From positions 1-58,392 of the forward strand of contig CAUHHV010000013.1 of NCBI GenBank assembly GCA_959606065.1: 58,392 nucleotides of DNA, read 5' to 3'. The notes beneath the pieces are model-generated. The model did not search any database. It worked only from the letters and a program-made list of their open reading frames with translations, and was not told the origin of the DNA. Positions 44,733 to 53,007 of this stretch are shown here, in pieces. How positions within the stretch are numbered: the first letter of the stretch is position 1; each line of letters begins with the position of its first letter. Made by a program: the position numbers and the translations under genes. The stretch comes from an uncultured Collinsella sp. (GTDB lineage Bacteria > Actinomycetota > Coriobacteriia > Coriobacteriales > Coriobacteriaceae).

Positions 44733-45551
44733 ATGTCTGCAATCACTATTCTGCTTGTTGCGATTGTCGCGTTGCTTGCCGGTATGGAAGGCATTCTGGA
44801 TGAGTTCCAGTTCCATCAGCCGCTCGTGGCATGCACGCTTATCGGTCTCGTAACCGGTCACCTTCAGGAGGGCATCCTCCTGGGCGGTTCGCTCCAGATG
44901 ATGGCCCTTGGCTGGGCTAACGTCGGCGCCGCCGTCGCGCCTGACGCCGCTCTGGCCTCGGTCGCTTCTTCGATCATCATGGTGCTCGCCCTCAACGGCG
45001 GCGCCACTGATTCGGCCAAGGCCGTTACCGCGGCCATCGCCGTCGCCGTCCCGCTGTCGGTCGCTGGTCTGTTCCTGACCATGATCTGCCGTACCATTGC
45101 TACCGCTATCGCTCACGCCATGGACGGTTGCGCCGAGAAGGGCGACTTCTCCGGCATCGAGCGCTGGCAGTACGCTGCCATCCTCATGCAGGGCCTTCGT
45201 ATCGCCATCCCGGCAGTACTTCTGTGCGTTATCCCGGCCGAGGCTGTTACCAACGCGCTTAACGCTATGCCCGACTGGCTGTCCGGCGGCATGGCCGTCG
45301 GCGGCGGCATGGTCGCTTCCGTCGGTTACGCCATGGTCATCAACATGATGGCCACCAAGGAGACCTGGCCGTTCTTCATCCTCGGCTTTGTCCTTGCTGC
45401 CATCCCTCAGCTCACGCTGATCGCCCTTGGCCTCATCGGCATCTCCCTTGCCCTCATCTACCTTGGCCTTAAGGATCTGGCCAAGCAGGGTGGCGGCACG
45501 GGCGGTGGCTCCGGCGACCCGCTCGGCGACATTCTGAACGATTACGAGTAG
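44733..45551 (+). CDS. PTS mannose-family EIIC permease
   Basis: A 272-residue membrane protein with several hydrophobic segments and the family pattern GGSLQMMALGWANVGAAVAPDAAL near 50. It forms the sugar channel with IID. A Gly-rich linker (GGGTGGGSGD) ends the protein. It begins 18 bp after IIAB with AAAGGAGG upstream. Confidence 0.93.
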   Translation: MSAITILLVAIVALLAGMEGILDEFQFHQPLVACTLIGLVTGHLQEGILLGGSLQMMALGWANVGAAVAPDAALASVASSIIMVLALNGGATDSAKAVTAAIAVAVPLSVAGLFLTMICRTIATAIAHAMDGCAEKGDFSGIERWQYAAILMQGLRIAIPAVLLCVIPAEAVTNALNAMPDWLSGGMAVGGGMVASVGYAMVINMMATKETWPFFILGFVLAAIPQLTLIALGLIGISLALIYLGLKDLAKQGGGTGGGSGDPLGDILNDYE

Positions 45552-45567
45552 GAGGGGAGTGATACAT

Positions 45568-46488
45568 ATGGCAGAGAACAAGATTCAGCTCACCAAGGCT
45601 GACCGTAAGAAGGTTTGCTTCCGTCATCAGTTCCTTCAGGGCTCGTGGAACTACGAGCGTATGCAGAACGGCGGCTGGTGCTTCGCAATGATCCCTGCGA
45701 TCAAGAAGCTCTACACCAGCAAGGATGACCAGATTGCCGCGCTTAAGCGCCACCTGGAGTTCTATAACACCCACCCCTATGTTTCCGCCCCCGTCATTGG
45801 CGTTACCCTCGCCCTCGAGGAGGAGCGCGCCAACGGTGCTCCGATCGATGACGTCGCCATCCAGGGCGTCAAGGTCGGTATGATGGGCCCGCTCGCCGGC
45901 GTCGGTGACCCCGTCTTCTGGTTCACCCTTCGCCCGATTCTGGGCGCTCTGGGCGCTTCCCTGGCCATGTCCGGCAGCATCGTCGGTCCGTTGCTGTTCT
46001 TCTTCGCGTGGAACATCATCCGTTACGCTTTCCTGTGGTACACACAGGAGTTTGGCTACAAGGTCGGCTCCTCTATCGCCAAGGACCTCTCCGGCGGTCT
46101 GATGGGCAAGGTCACCGAGGGCGCTTCCATCCTGGGTATGTTCATCATCGGCGCCCTGGTCGAGCGCTGGGTGTCCATTTCCTTCACCCCGATCGTCTCC
46201 ACGGTCAAGCAGTCTGCTGGCGCCTTTATCGACTGGGCTAGCCTGCCTTCCGGTTCCGAGGGTATCAAGGAAGCGCTGACGATGTACAACTCCGTCGGTG
46301 CTACCGCCCTTGATCAGATGAAGGTCACCACGCTCCAGGGTAACCTCGATCAGCTCATCCCCGGCCTTGCCGCCGTGTGCCTGACCCTGCTGGTCTGCAA
46401 GCTCCTCAAGAAGAAGGTCAGCCCGATCGTCATCATCCTGGCTCTCTTCGCCGTCGGCATCATCGGTCGCTTCTGCGGCTTCATGTAA
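45568..46488 (+). CDS. PTS mannose-family EIID component
   Basis: A 306-residue IID protein. Conserved segments are SWNYERMQNGGWCFAMIPAI, EFYNTHPYVSAPVIG and GVKVGMMGPLAGVGDPVFWFT, followed by hydrophobic helices. AGGAGG lies upstream of ATG 45568; the reading frame could start three codons earlier but with worse spacing. Confidence 0.93.
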   Translation: MAENKIQLTKADRKKVCFRHQFLQGSWNYERMQNGGWCFAMIPAIKKLYTSKDDQIAALKRHLEFYNTHPYVSAPVIGVTLALEEERANGAPIDDVAIQGVKVGMMGPLAGVGDPVFWFTLRPILGALGASLAMSGSIVGPLLFFFAWNIIRYAFLWYTQEFGYKVGSSIAKDLSGGLMGKVTEGASILGMFIIGALVERWVSISFTPIVSTVKQSAGAFIDWASLPSGSEGIKEALTMYNSVGATALDQMKVTTLQGNLDQLIPGLAAVCLTLLVCKLLKKKVSPIVIILALFAVGIIGRFCGFM

Positions 46489-46544
46489 GCACGCTTCGGC
46501 TTAAGACCGAGAGTTGCTAGGTAAGGGCTTTTGAGCCATTGAAA

Positions 46545-46589
46545 CGGACCGCACCCGGTGGGTACACTGGATGCGGTCCGATTGTTTTT
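46545..46589 (+). terminator. Terminator between EIID and the DUF956 gene
   Basis: CGGACCGCA (46545-46553) pairs with TGCGGTCCG (46572-46580), followed by ATTGTTTTT. It probably lowers DUF956 expression relative to the permease. Confidence 0.8.
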
Positions 46590-46608
46590 ATTGGAGGGCG
46601 AGGCGCGT

Positions 46609-47007
46609 ATGGCGCAATCTCAGAACAGCACGGTCGATCTGGCAACGCCGGCAACCTGCCTGATGGGGCTTACCAGCCACGGTAACGTGATGGTGGGCAA
46701 TAAGGCGTTTGAGTACTATAACGAGCGCAATCCCGAGGATTATATTCAAATCCCGTGGGACGAGGTCGACTATATTGCCGCCGAGGTTTTGCGCGGCACC
46801 AAGAAGATTACGCGTTTTGCCATCTTCACCAAGGACAACGGTCACTTTACGTTTTCGACGCGCGACGACAAAGAGACGCTTCGCGCGGTCCGCAAGTACG
46901 TCGACGAGAATAAGCTCGTGCGTTCGCCCGACTTTATCGATGTGACGGCCAAGGGCGCCAAGAGCATCCCCTCCGTTATCAAAAACCTCTTCCACAAAGG
47001 CAACTAG
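46609..47007 (+). CDS. DUF956 family protein of mannose PTS operons
   Basis: A 132-residue protein with KAFEYYNERNPEDYIQIPWDEVDYI and FTKDNGHFTFSTRD, matching the DUF956 (ManO-type) family that follows mannose PTS operons. It is cytosolic, with a PH-like fold expected from the family. GGAGGGCGAGG lies upstream of ATG 46609. Function is not established; regulation of the PTS is the usual suggestion. Confidence 0.88.
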   Translation: MAQSQNSTVDLATPATCLMGLTSHGNVMVGNKAFEYYNERNPEDYIQIPWDEVDYIAAEVLRGTKKITRFAIFTKDNGHFTFSTRDDKETLRAVRKYVDENKLVRSPDFIDVTAKGAKSIPSVIKNLFHKGN

Positions 47008-47017
47008 TCATTAAAGA

Positions 47018-47039
47018 GCGCCCCCTCAAAGTGGGGCGC
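47018..47039 (+). terminator. Hairpin after the DUF956 gene
   Basis: GCGCCCC (47018-47024) pairs with GGGGCGC (47033-47039). No T-run, so termination is only possible. Confidence 0.4.
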
Positions 47040-47044
47040 AGTCT

Positions 47045-47235
47045 CCCATGTGGCTCGATCGGGAAAGTGCATCCCAGTTCGAGCGTCGATTCCGGGATGT
47101 AGTTTCCGGAACGGGGTCGTTTGGGAAACCGTGTCCCGTTTCGAGCCGAAATTCTGGGTCACTGTTTCCCAGCGAGGTCTCATGGGGAAAGTCTGACCCA
47201 GAATTTGCCTGGATAGTGGGACGCACTTTCCGGAG
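47045..47235. repeat. GTTTCC/GGAAAC hairpin array, family A, copy 3
   Basis: A diverged array: TTCTGGGTCACTGTTTCCC (47152-47170) with GGGAAAGTCTGACCCAGAA (47185-47203), and an upstream unit GGGATGTAGTTTCC with GGAAACCGTGTCCC. Arms are imperfect, unlike copies 1 and 2. It fills the gap between the DUF956 gene and the tRNA. Confidence 0.65.
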
Positions 47236-47312
47236 GGCTGTTCCACCGCAACTTCGAAGAGTGGGTATACGCTGCATTACAGCGGCGTAAATCTGCTACA
47301 CTAATACAACAT

Positions 47313-47388
47313 GCCTCCGTAGCTCAGGGGATAGAGCACCGCTCTCCTAAAGCGGGTGTCGACGGTTCGAATCCGCCCGGGGGCACCA
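47313..47388 (+). tRNA. tRNA-Arg (anticodon CCU)
   Basis: A complete cloverleaf: acceptor GCCTCCG with CGGGGGC (one T-G pair), D-arm AGCTCAGGGGATAGAGC, anticodon arm CCGCT-CTCCTAA-AGCGG with anticodon CCT, T-arm with GGTTCGAATCC, and encoded CCA at 47386-47388. It reads AGG. The AT-rich mobile region starts right after its 3' end, so it is the probable integration site. Confidence 0.95.
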
Positions 47389-47397
47389 GAAAAATCG

Positions 47398-47436
47398 CAG
47401 GTCAGGAGTTAATTTTGCTTCTGACCTGTTCTGGTT
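47398..47436 (+). terminator. Terminator after tRNA-Arg
   Basis: CAGGTCAGGAG (47398-47408) pairs with CTTCTGACCTG (47418-47428), one mismatch, followed by TTCTGGTTTT. Confidence 0.7.
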
Positions 47437-47520
47437 TTAGGGTTAAGAACTGCTTTTGTTTGTAAATCTGGTAAGTAAATAATTTAACTTACCGAGTTTT
47501 CCACTGAAAACAGGAAATCA

Positions 47521-47686
47521 CCATTTTGGGGATAAAAAGTTTTCAACAGCCGTTAGTCGGTTCCATTTTGGTGAAGCGCTTCCTCAATTTGGGTAAAAAA
47601 TTTCACCATTTTGATGATTCGGCTGCTTTGAGTTTTTGATAAAAACGCCTGTTCAGAAGCTTGCGCAATACCCATTTTGGTGAAAC
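47521..47686 (+). repeat. Helically phased CCATTTTGG iterons beside the tRNA
   Basis: Variants of CCATTTTGGTGAA start at 47521, 47563, 47584 (degenerate, TCAATTTGGGTAA), 47606 and 47672. The intervals are 42, 21, 22 and 66 bp, all near multiples of 21-22 bp, i.e. two helical turns. They lie 130-300 bp from the tRNA end in AT-rich DNA. Recombinase arm sites or replication iterons are plausible. Confidence 0.6.
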
Positions 47687-47716
47687 CAATTAATAGAGAA
47701 ATATACTATAAAGATA

Positions 47717-47893
47717 TAGGGACGGCGATGCCGTCCTCTTCGCTCGCGAAGCTCGCTGCGCGGCCACGTACCGTGTCCTTGCCGCCGGCTACGCCGCCGA
47801 TAAAGAATAGGGACAGCGATGCTGTCCCCCTTCGCTCGCGAAGCTCGCTGCGCGGTCACGTGCCGTGACCTTGCCGCCGGCTGTGCCGTCGAT
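47717..47893. repeat. Two tandem 91-bp-spaced palindromic modules
   Basis: Units at 47717-47801 and 47808-47893 are about 85-90% alike. Each begins with a small hairpin (GGACGGC-GAT-GCCGTCC, GGACAGC-GAT-GCTGTCC; compensatory change), then CTTCGC-TC-GCGAAG, then GG(C/T)CAC...GTG(T/A)CC. With the iterons they explain most of the gene-free stretch 47389-47929. Confidence 0.65.
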
Positions 47894-47929
47894 TGATTCG
47901 CTCACTGCGTTCGCTGATTGATTGATGGA

Positions 47930-48178
47930 CTAATCCGTTTTCTCAGTCACACCAGTCATGAGTGCAGCGATTGTCATGTCGAATCCGTTAGCAATTTTAC
48001 AGAGGTTAGAAAGACTGACATTTCTTCGTCCGACCTCTATCGAGGCGTAGTAAGACCTGTCCATGCCGATGCGATTCGCAAATTGTACTTGAGAGTAACC
48101 AGACTTTGATCTTAATTCTTTGCAGCGCAGACCAAAGGATCGTTGTAGCGGCGAGATATCCATGACAAAAAGAGTCAT
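47930..48178 (-). CDS. XRE-family HTH regulator
   Basis: An 82-residue, one-domain repressor-like protein with a Cro/C1 HTH: LRSKSGYSQVQFANRIGMDRSYYASIEVGRRNVSLSNLCKIANG is the core, of which SQVQFANRIGMDRSYYASIE is diagnostic. I prefer ATG 48178: a promoter-like TTGTTG and TTTATA lie upstream so that the transcript would begin at or next to this ATG, i.e. leaderless. ATG 48163 is the alternative. It is divergent from the surface-protein gene, with a dyad between them. Confidence 0.82.
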   Translation of the reverse strand: MTLFVMDISPLQRSFGLRCKELRSKSGYSQVQFANRIGMDRSYYASIEVGRRNVSLSNLCKIANGFDMTIAALMTGVTEKTD

Positions 48179-48181
48179 GGA

Positions 48182-48216
48182 TTGTTGTATAAAAGCCAAC
48201 GGACTATATACAACAA
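48182..48216. promoter_or_regulatory. Dyad between XRE and surface protein genes
   Basis: TTGTTGTATA (48182-48191) and TATACAACAA (48207-48216), perfect 10-bp arms over a 15-nt centre, sitting on the XRE promoter. A probable autoregulatory operator, perhaps also acting on the divergent gene. Confidence 0.6.
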
Positions 48217-48300
48217 TCCCAGTTAAGGCGCATAATTATCTCTATTGGAAAGCACTCTGATGCCCAGTCGGATAGGGCACGGAAAAGGAATGGAATAGCA

Positions 48301-51300
48301 ATGACTCAGGGAAAGCATTTCGCTGCCGGCGGCGATCACTTCGCCGCACTGCCAAACAAAAAGATTCACGCCCCGAAGGGGATCGCGCGTCTGACCGTCA
48401 CCGCGGCGACCATGGCCGCCATGACCGGATCGAGCCTCATCTCACCGTTCACGGCATTCGCCCAGACCGGTGACGGGACCACGCAGCACCCCGCCGTGAT
48501 GTCGCCGATCGCCGCCCACGCCGGCGCGGCATCCGGTACCGGCGCGAAATCCGCCGCACAGACCATCGCGGACCTGCAGAAGGCGGTCGACGAGGCGAAG
48601 GCGAAGGAGGACGCCGCCAAGGCATCCTACGATGAGGCCGCCGGTCCCTACAACGAGGCGGCTTCCGCCCGCGACCAGGCCAAGGCATCCTACGATTCGG
48701 CAGTCAGCGCCGGCACGGCAGCCGACCGAGCGGCGATGGACGAGTACGCCCGTCAGGTCGCGGAGGGCAAGGACGCCGCCGATGCCGCCGGCAAGGACCT
48801 CGAGCAGGCGAAGGCGGGTCTCGCAGACGCCAAGGCGGATGCATCCGAGAAGGACGAAGCGTACCAGTCCGCCCTCAAGGCTGCCCAGGATGCCAAGGAT
48901 GCCCTCGATAAAGCCAAGGCCGATGCCGTAGGCGCCACCCCGGAGGCAATCAGTGCCGCCGAGCAGGCCGTGCGCGACGCCCAGGCTGCCGTGGACAGGG
49001 CACAGGCCGAACTGGACAACGCCAACGCGACGCTTGCCGATGCCCAGTCCAAGCTGGTTGCGGCCCAGTCTGCAAAGGATTCCGCCGATGCCGTCCTCGC
49101 CGCAGCCCAGCAGAACAAGGACGCGGCGGATGCGAAGGCCGCAGCCGCCAGCGCCGCCTACGAGAAGGCGAAAGCAGACCTCGCCGCAGCGGAGGCAGGC
49201 GCCAGCGGTCCGGAGTACGATGCGGCAAAACAGAAAGTCGCGGACGCGGAGGCAGCCCTCGCCGCCGCACGAGCGGCACAGTCCCAGTGCGAGTCCGAGC
49301 TCGAGCAGGCGCAGTCCGCTGCAGCAACGGCGCAGACCGAGCTGAATGATGCCCAGGCGTCCCTCTCCGTAAAGCAGCAGGCCGCGGCCGATGCCGAATC
49401 CGGTGTGAACGCCGCCCAGTCCGCACTCGATGCCGCGAACGCCGACCTCGATGCCGCCAAGCAGGCGAACGTCGACGCCATCTCCAAGCTGGATGCAGCG
49501 AAGCAGGCTGTCAAGGACGCCGAGTCCGCCAAGGCAGCCGCCGACGTAGAGCTCGCGAACGCCAAGGCCGCAAAGGATACCGCAGACGCCGCCGTGACCG
49601 CCGCGCAGCAGAAGGTCGACGAGGCACAAACGAAGGTGGATCTCGCAGACGCGCAGCTCAAGCAGGGAGCCATCGGTTTCTTCAAGGCCATGGGTGCCGA
49701 TTCAGCCATCGAGATCATCCAGAACTGCACGTACAAAGACTACACCGAGATCGGAAACAGTCTCGACGCAACGGGCCTTGAAAACATGCTTTCGTCCATC
49801 ACGGTCATGAAGAACGTGAACGCCTACCGTAAGTCCGTCGGCCTTTCCGAGCTTGAGGTAAGCTATAAGCTCATTGCGGCAGCGATTGCAGATGCAAACT
49901 ATTCGACGAAAAATGTAGAGCATGCCCAGCAGTTCGATGTCGGTGAAAACCTTGCCTGGAGCTATCGCGACCCCTGCAAGGCCTGGATCTATCAGGAAAA
50001 GGATCTGTTTGACAAGACTGCAGCATCCCTTGGTGCGACGAATCTTTCCGGAAAGGACGCCTACGACTTCTGGTACGCCAACCAGGACAAGTTCGATTAC
50101 TACCGTATCGGTCATTACATGAACATCATCAACCCTGACTATGCTGTCATGGGATGCGGTCTGAACGATGACACCCGTTTGACGTTCTCGCTCACGCTGC
50201 AATACGGCGGTTGGGCCGGTTCGGGCTGGAATACCGGAGCCATCTCCGTCGACGAGTACGAGCAGAAGCTGACCTCCTACATCAACGGCCTGAAGAACGC
50301 CAAGAGCGCACTCGACGCAGCCAAGGCCGATCTCGCAGCCAAGCAGCAGGCAGCCACCGACGCCGCTGAAACCGTCCAGCAGAAGCAGGACGCAGCGGAT
50401 TCCGCACAGGCAGATGTCGATGCCGCAAAGCAGGGTGTTGCCGATGCCCAGCGTGCCGTCGATGCCGCCAATGCTGATGTCGCATCCAAGCAACAGGGCG
50501 TCACGGATGCCCAGACCGAGCTTGATGCGGCGAAATCGGACCTCGATGCCGCCAACGCGGCAGTCGATACGGCAAAGTCGACCGTCCAGCAGAAGCAGGT
50601 CGCCTTTGATGCTGCCAACGCAGCCGTAACGACCGCACAGTCTAAGTTGGATTCCGCCAAGGCGGACACCGCTGCTAAGCAGCAGGGCGTGGACGATGCG
50701 AACGCCGACCTCGCGAAGTTCTTCCAGGACATCGCCGACGCCAAGAAGGCGGTCGATACAGCAAAGAGCGTTCACGACGCGGCGGCAGCCGACCAAGCCG
50801 AGAAGGCGGCAGTCCTCGCAGCCGCCAAGCAAAAGGCGGACGGCACCGCACGCGCCCTCGCGGATGCCCAGCGTGCCGTCGATGCCGCAAAGGCCGACAC
50901 CGGCGTTGCCGCCGACAGGCTTACCGGCTCCCAGACCGATCTCGAGGACGCACAGTCGAACCTCGACATCCTCACCGATCTTGCCGCGAAGCTCGCAGAG
51001 GCACAGCAGCGCGAGCAGGATGCAGTAAAGGCCGTCAATGACACCAAGGCCGCCCTCGATGCCGCGAAGGCGGATACCGCCGCCGCCGAGTCCCTGGTCT
51101 CCGCCGCCGAACAGGCGAAGGCACAGGCAGACGCCAAGTTGTCGAAGCTGAACTCCATCGATGCCGGCGCGGCGATCGCTTCCGGCCATGATGTGAACGC
51201 GGATGACGCCCTCAACGCGCTTTTCGCCGCAGCAGTCGAGGCACGTGCCAAGGTCGCGCCCGCCAAGGCAATCCTGGACGAGAAGCAGGCCGCGGTGGAC

Positions 51301-51345
51301 GGGCTCCAGGCCGGCTACGATGCGGCACTCGCCGCCTACGAGTAG
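48301..51345 (+). CDS. Large coiled-coil/CAP-domain surface protein, stopped by in-frame UAG
   Basis: 1014 codons to TAG. A signal peptide ends near residue 54 (SLISPFTAFAQTGD). Long Ala/Asp/Lys coiled coils span about 80-455 and 660-1010, with heptad-like repeats (AQAAVDRAQAELDNANATLA). Between them lies a CAP/SCP-PR1 domain (about 465-655: VNAYRKSVGLSELEV, GENLAWSYRDPC, IGHYMNIINPDYAVMGCG). The same frame continues after the TAG for 84 codons to a LAQTG sorting signal. As written, the protein would be secreted but not anchored. Probably an adhesin-like factor carried by the mobile region. AAAGGAA precedes the ATG. Confidence 0.85.
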   Translation: MTQGKHFAAGGDHFAALPNKKIHAPKGIARLTVTAATMAAMTGSSLISPFTAFAQTGDGTTQHPAVMSPIAAHAGAASGTGAKSAAQTIADLQKAVDEAKAKEDAAKASYDEAAGPYNEAASARDQAKASYDSAVSAGTAADRAAMDEYARQVAEGKDAADAAGKDLEQAKAGLADAKADASEKDEAYQSALKAAQDAKDALDKAKADAVGATPEAISAAEQAVRDAQAAVDRAQAELDNANATLADAQSKLVAAQSAKDSADAVLAAAQQNKDAADAKAAAASAAYEKAKADLAAAEAGASGPEYDAAKQKVADAEAALAAARAAQSQCESELEQAQSAAATAQTELNDAQASLSVKQQAAADAESGVNAAQSALDAANADLDAAKQANVDAISKLDAAKQAVKDAESAKAAADVELANAKAAKDTADAAVTAAQQKVDEAQTKVDLADAQLKQGAIGFFKAMGADSAIEIIQNCTYKDYTEIGNSLDATGLENMLSSITVMKNVNAYRKSVGLSELEVSYKLIAAAIADANYSTKNVEHAQQFDVGENLAWSYRDPCKAWIYQEKDLFDKTAASLGATNLSGKDAYDFWYANQDKFDYYRIGHYMNIINPDYAVMGCGLNDDTRLTFSLTLQYGGWAGSGWNTGAISVDEYEQKLTSYINGLKNAKSALDAAKADLAAKQQAATDAAETVQQKQDAADSAQADVDAAKQGVADAQRAVDAANADVASKQQGVTDAQTELDAAKSDLDAANAAVDTAKSTVQQKQVAFDAANAAVTTAQSKLDSAKADTAAKQQGVDDANADLAKFFQDIADAKKAVDTAKSVHDAAAADQAEKAAVLAAAKQKADGTARALADAQRAVDAAKADTGVAADRLTGSQTDLEDAQSNLDILTDLAAKLAEAQQREQDAVKAVNDTKAALDAAKADTAAAESLVSAAEQAKAQADAKLSKLNSIDAGAAIASGHDVNADDALNALFAAAVEARAKVAPAKAILDEKQAAVDGLQAGYDAALAAYE

Positions 51346-51600
51346 GCGAAGTCCGACCGCATCGCGGCGGAGCAGAAGCTTTCCGATGAGATCGCACGAC
51401 AGGAGGCAGAGGAGGTGGCAAAGCAGCAGGCGGCATACACCCCGAAGCACCTCGCCGGCACGGATACCGCCCAGCCCGGCAGCCTCGCCCAGACCGGTGA
51501 CCGCGCGGGACTCATCGGCGAGACGTTCGCCATCGGCGGTACCGTCCTCGTGGCAGCCGGCGTCTTCCTCGATCAAAAGAAGCGCCGCGAGCAGATGTAA
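51346..51600 (+). other. Cell-wall anchor segment in frame after the UAG
   Basis: 84 sense codons follow without another stop: AKSDRIAAEQKLSDEIARQE continues the coiled coil, then a Pro/Thr stretch, the sortase motif SLAQTGD, a hydrophobic helix (FAIGGTVLVAAGVFL) and a basic tail KKRREQM. This is a textbook sorting signal, so the full gene is 48301-51600, interrupted by one amber codon at 51343-51345 (probably CAG or GAG originally). Confidence 0.85.
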
Positions 51601-51665
51601 AAGCGAGCCGGGCGTTGGATATCGGCTGGTGTCCAACGCCCGGTTTCATGGGCAGGGAGATCGGT

Positions 51666-52316
51666 GTGAGAACAAGGGCTATTATCGTTGCGCTTCTGGT
51701 GTGCCTTTCGGCACCTCAACTTGGATGTGCCAGCGTTGCAAAGCAAGGAAGCGGCTCTACGGAAAGGGCCGCCACAGCGGTAAAGAATAAAGACAAAAAG
51801 AAGCCAAGCGAAGAAAAGGCGACGCAAACCTCTGGAGCCAAGACCGAGGAGAAGAAAGAATCCGACGGCAAGGACCAGAAGTCCGATGACTCCAAGAAGG
51901 AGGATAACAAGTCTTCCGATTCCTCGAAGTCGGACAACAAGGGCGATTCCTCCCAGTCCAAGCAGAATTCCGGCAATTCGCAGAGTTCCGGCAGCAACAA
52001 TTCCTCTTCCAACGGCGGCAGCCAGAAGAAGTGGGTTGCCGAGCAAGGCCACTGGGAGACAGATTACAGCCAGGTCTGGGTGCCGAATGTGGTTTATACG
52101 CGCCATGAACGTTGGATCTGCAGTGCATGCCACGCGGCATTTGGATCTGCAGCCGAAATGGACGCTCACGCTCACGCTACTTTTGGCGATGCACAGCATC
52201 CTAACGGCGGTTCTGCAATCAATGATTCGTATACCACTTCTGAGGACCAGGGACATTATGAACAGAAGGCTACGGGGCAGCATTGGGTCGTCGATGTTGC
52301 CGGTCACTGGGAATAA
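51666..52316 (+). CDS. Exported protein with low-complexity linker and CxxC...HxH domain
   Basis: A 216-residue protein. A signal peptide (1-22, AIIVALLVCLSAPQLGCAS) has a poor lipobox, so lipoprotein status is uncertain. A Lys/Asp/Ser/Asn linker spans about 28-120. The C-terminal domain carries CSACHAAFGSAAEMDAHAHA, a C2H2-like metal site, framed by two GHWE motifs and GHYEQ. Similar GHWE/CxxC domains occur in other Gram-positive surface proteins as I recall. GTG 51666 has GGGAG upstream; it follows the surface protein by 66 bp and may be co-transcribed. Confidence 0.78.
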   Translation: MRTRAIIVALLVCLSAPQLGCASVAKQGSGSTERAATAVKNKDKKKPSEEKATQTSGAKTEEKKESDGKDQKSDDSKKEDNKSSDSSKSDNKGDSSQSKQNSGNSQSSGSNNSSSNGGSQKKWVAEQGHWETDYSQVWVPNVVYTRHERWICSACHAAFGSAAEMDAHAHATFGDAQHPNGGSAINDSYTTSEDQGHYEQKATGQHWVVDVAGHWE

Positions 52317-52367
52317 TGGACATATGTTCCTCTCCTCTTACATTCGGTAAATGTTTATTTATTTGTG

Positions 52368-52392
52368 GGCGGCCGGTTCGGCCGCCTTTTTT
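52368..52392 (+). terminator. Intrinsic terminator
   Basis: GGCGGCCG (52368-52375) and CGGCCGCC (52379-52386) followed by TTTTTT. It ends the surface protein/exported protein transcript. Confidence 0.88.
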
Positions 52393-52695
52393 AGACGCCC
52401 AGTCTGGGAGCAAACGATAGGAAAGCAATCAAACGAGAGACCGTTCCAAAAGAATCCGGCGGTGTCGGATGCTTCGGGCAAAACCTTCCGCAAATCGGTA
52501 AGGTCTTCCATCAACTTGCTCCAGCCCTCGCCCGGATTCCGCTGCGCGGTAATGCAAACACTCGGCATCCCTCGCATTCGCATTACCGCTCCGCTCTCGC
52601 TACAGCGAATCTCTAACACTCAGCATCCTTCGCGTTAAAAATTCGCTTCCGCTCACGGTCTTCGCTGACACTACGACACCGCGAAGCCTTTCGCT

Positions 52696-52983
52696 CGAAA
52701 CGAGGCCTCTCATTTCGTGTCTACGCTACGCTCCGCCCAATCGCCGTAGCAGGCGATTGCAAGATGACTGTGGGTGGTGTTTTTGTGGGTCCATCCGGAC
52801 CCCAAAAACACCACGCCACAGACCTTGCTTATCGCCTGCTACGGCGATAAGGTTGTTGTGAAGTTGAAACTTCGCGATAAAGAATCGCGAAGTCGATTCT
52901 TCACTTTTGGAACGACGCCAGCCGTTCCTCATCAAAAGGAAAGCGAATCGCATAGCAGGTTTTGATCGGAGGCCTCTCCGATC
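52696..52983 (+). other. oriT-like nest of inverted repeats upstream of mobC-mobA
   Basis: The gap 52393-53007 holds no convincing gene. Its right half contains: a hairpin with GAGGCCTCTC near 52702; a large nested dyad (outer arms ATCGCCGTAGCAGGCGAT at 52740-52757 and its complement at 52831-52848, inner GGTGGTGTTTTTG with CAAAAACACCAC); CTTCGCGAT-AAAGA-ATCGCGAAG (52870-52892) inside GTGAAG/CTTCAC; and GATCGGAG-GCCT-CTCCGATC (52964-52983). Immediately followed by mobilisation genes, this is the likely transfer origin; the nick site is not identified. Confidence 0.65.
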
Positions 52984-53007
52984 GCTGATTCGTTTTCCGG
53001 AGGAATC

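Noticed and set aside
51666..52316. CxxC...HxH motif as a DNA-binding zinc finger
   Set aside because: The protein has a signal peptide and a long polar linker, so the domain is extracytoplasmic; a structural metal site is more likely.
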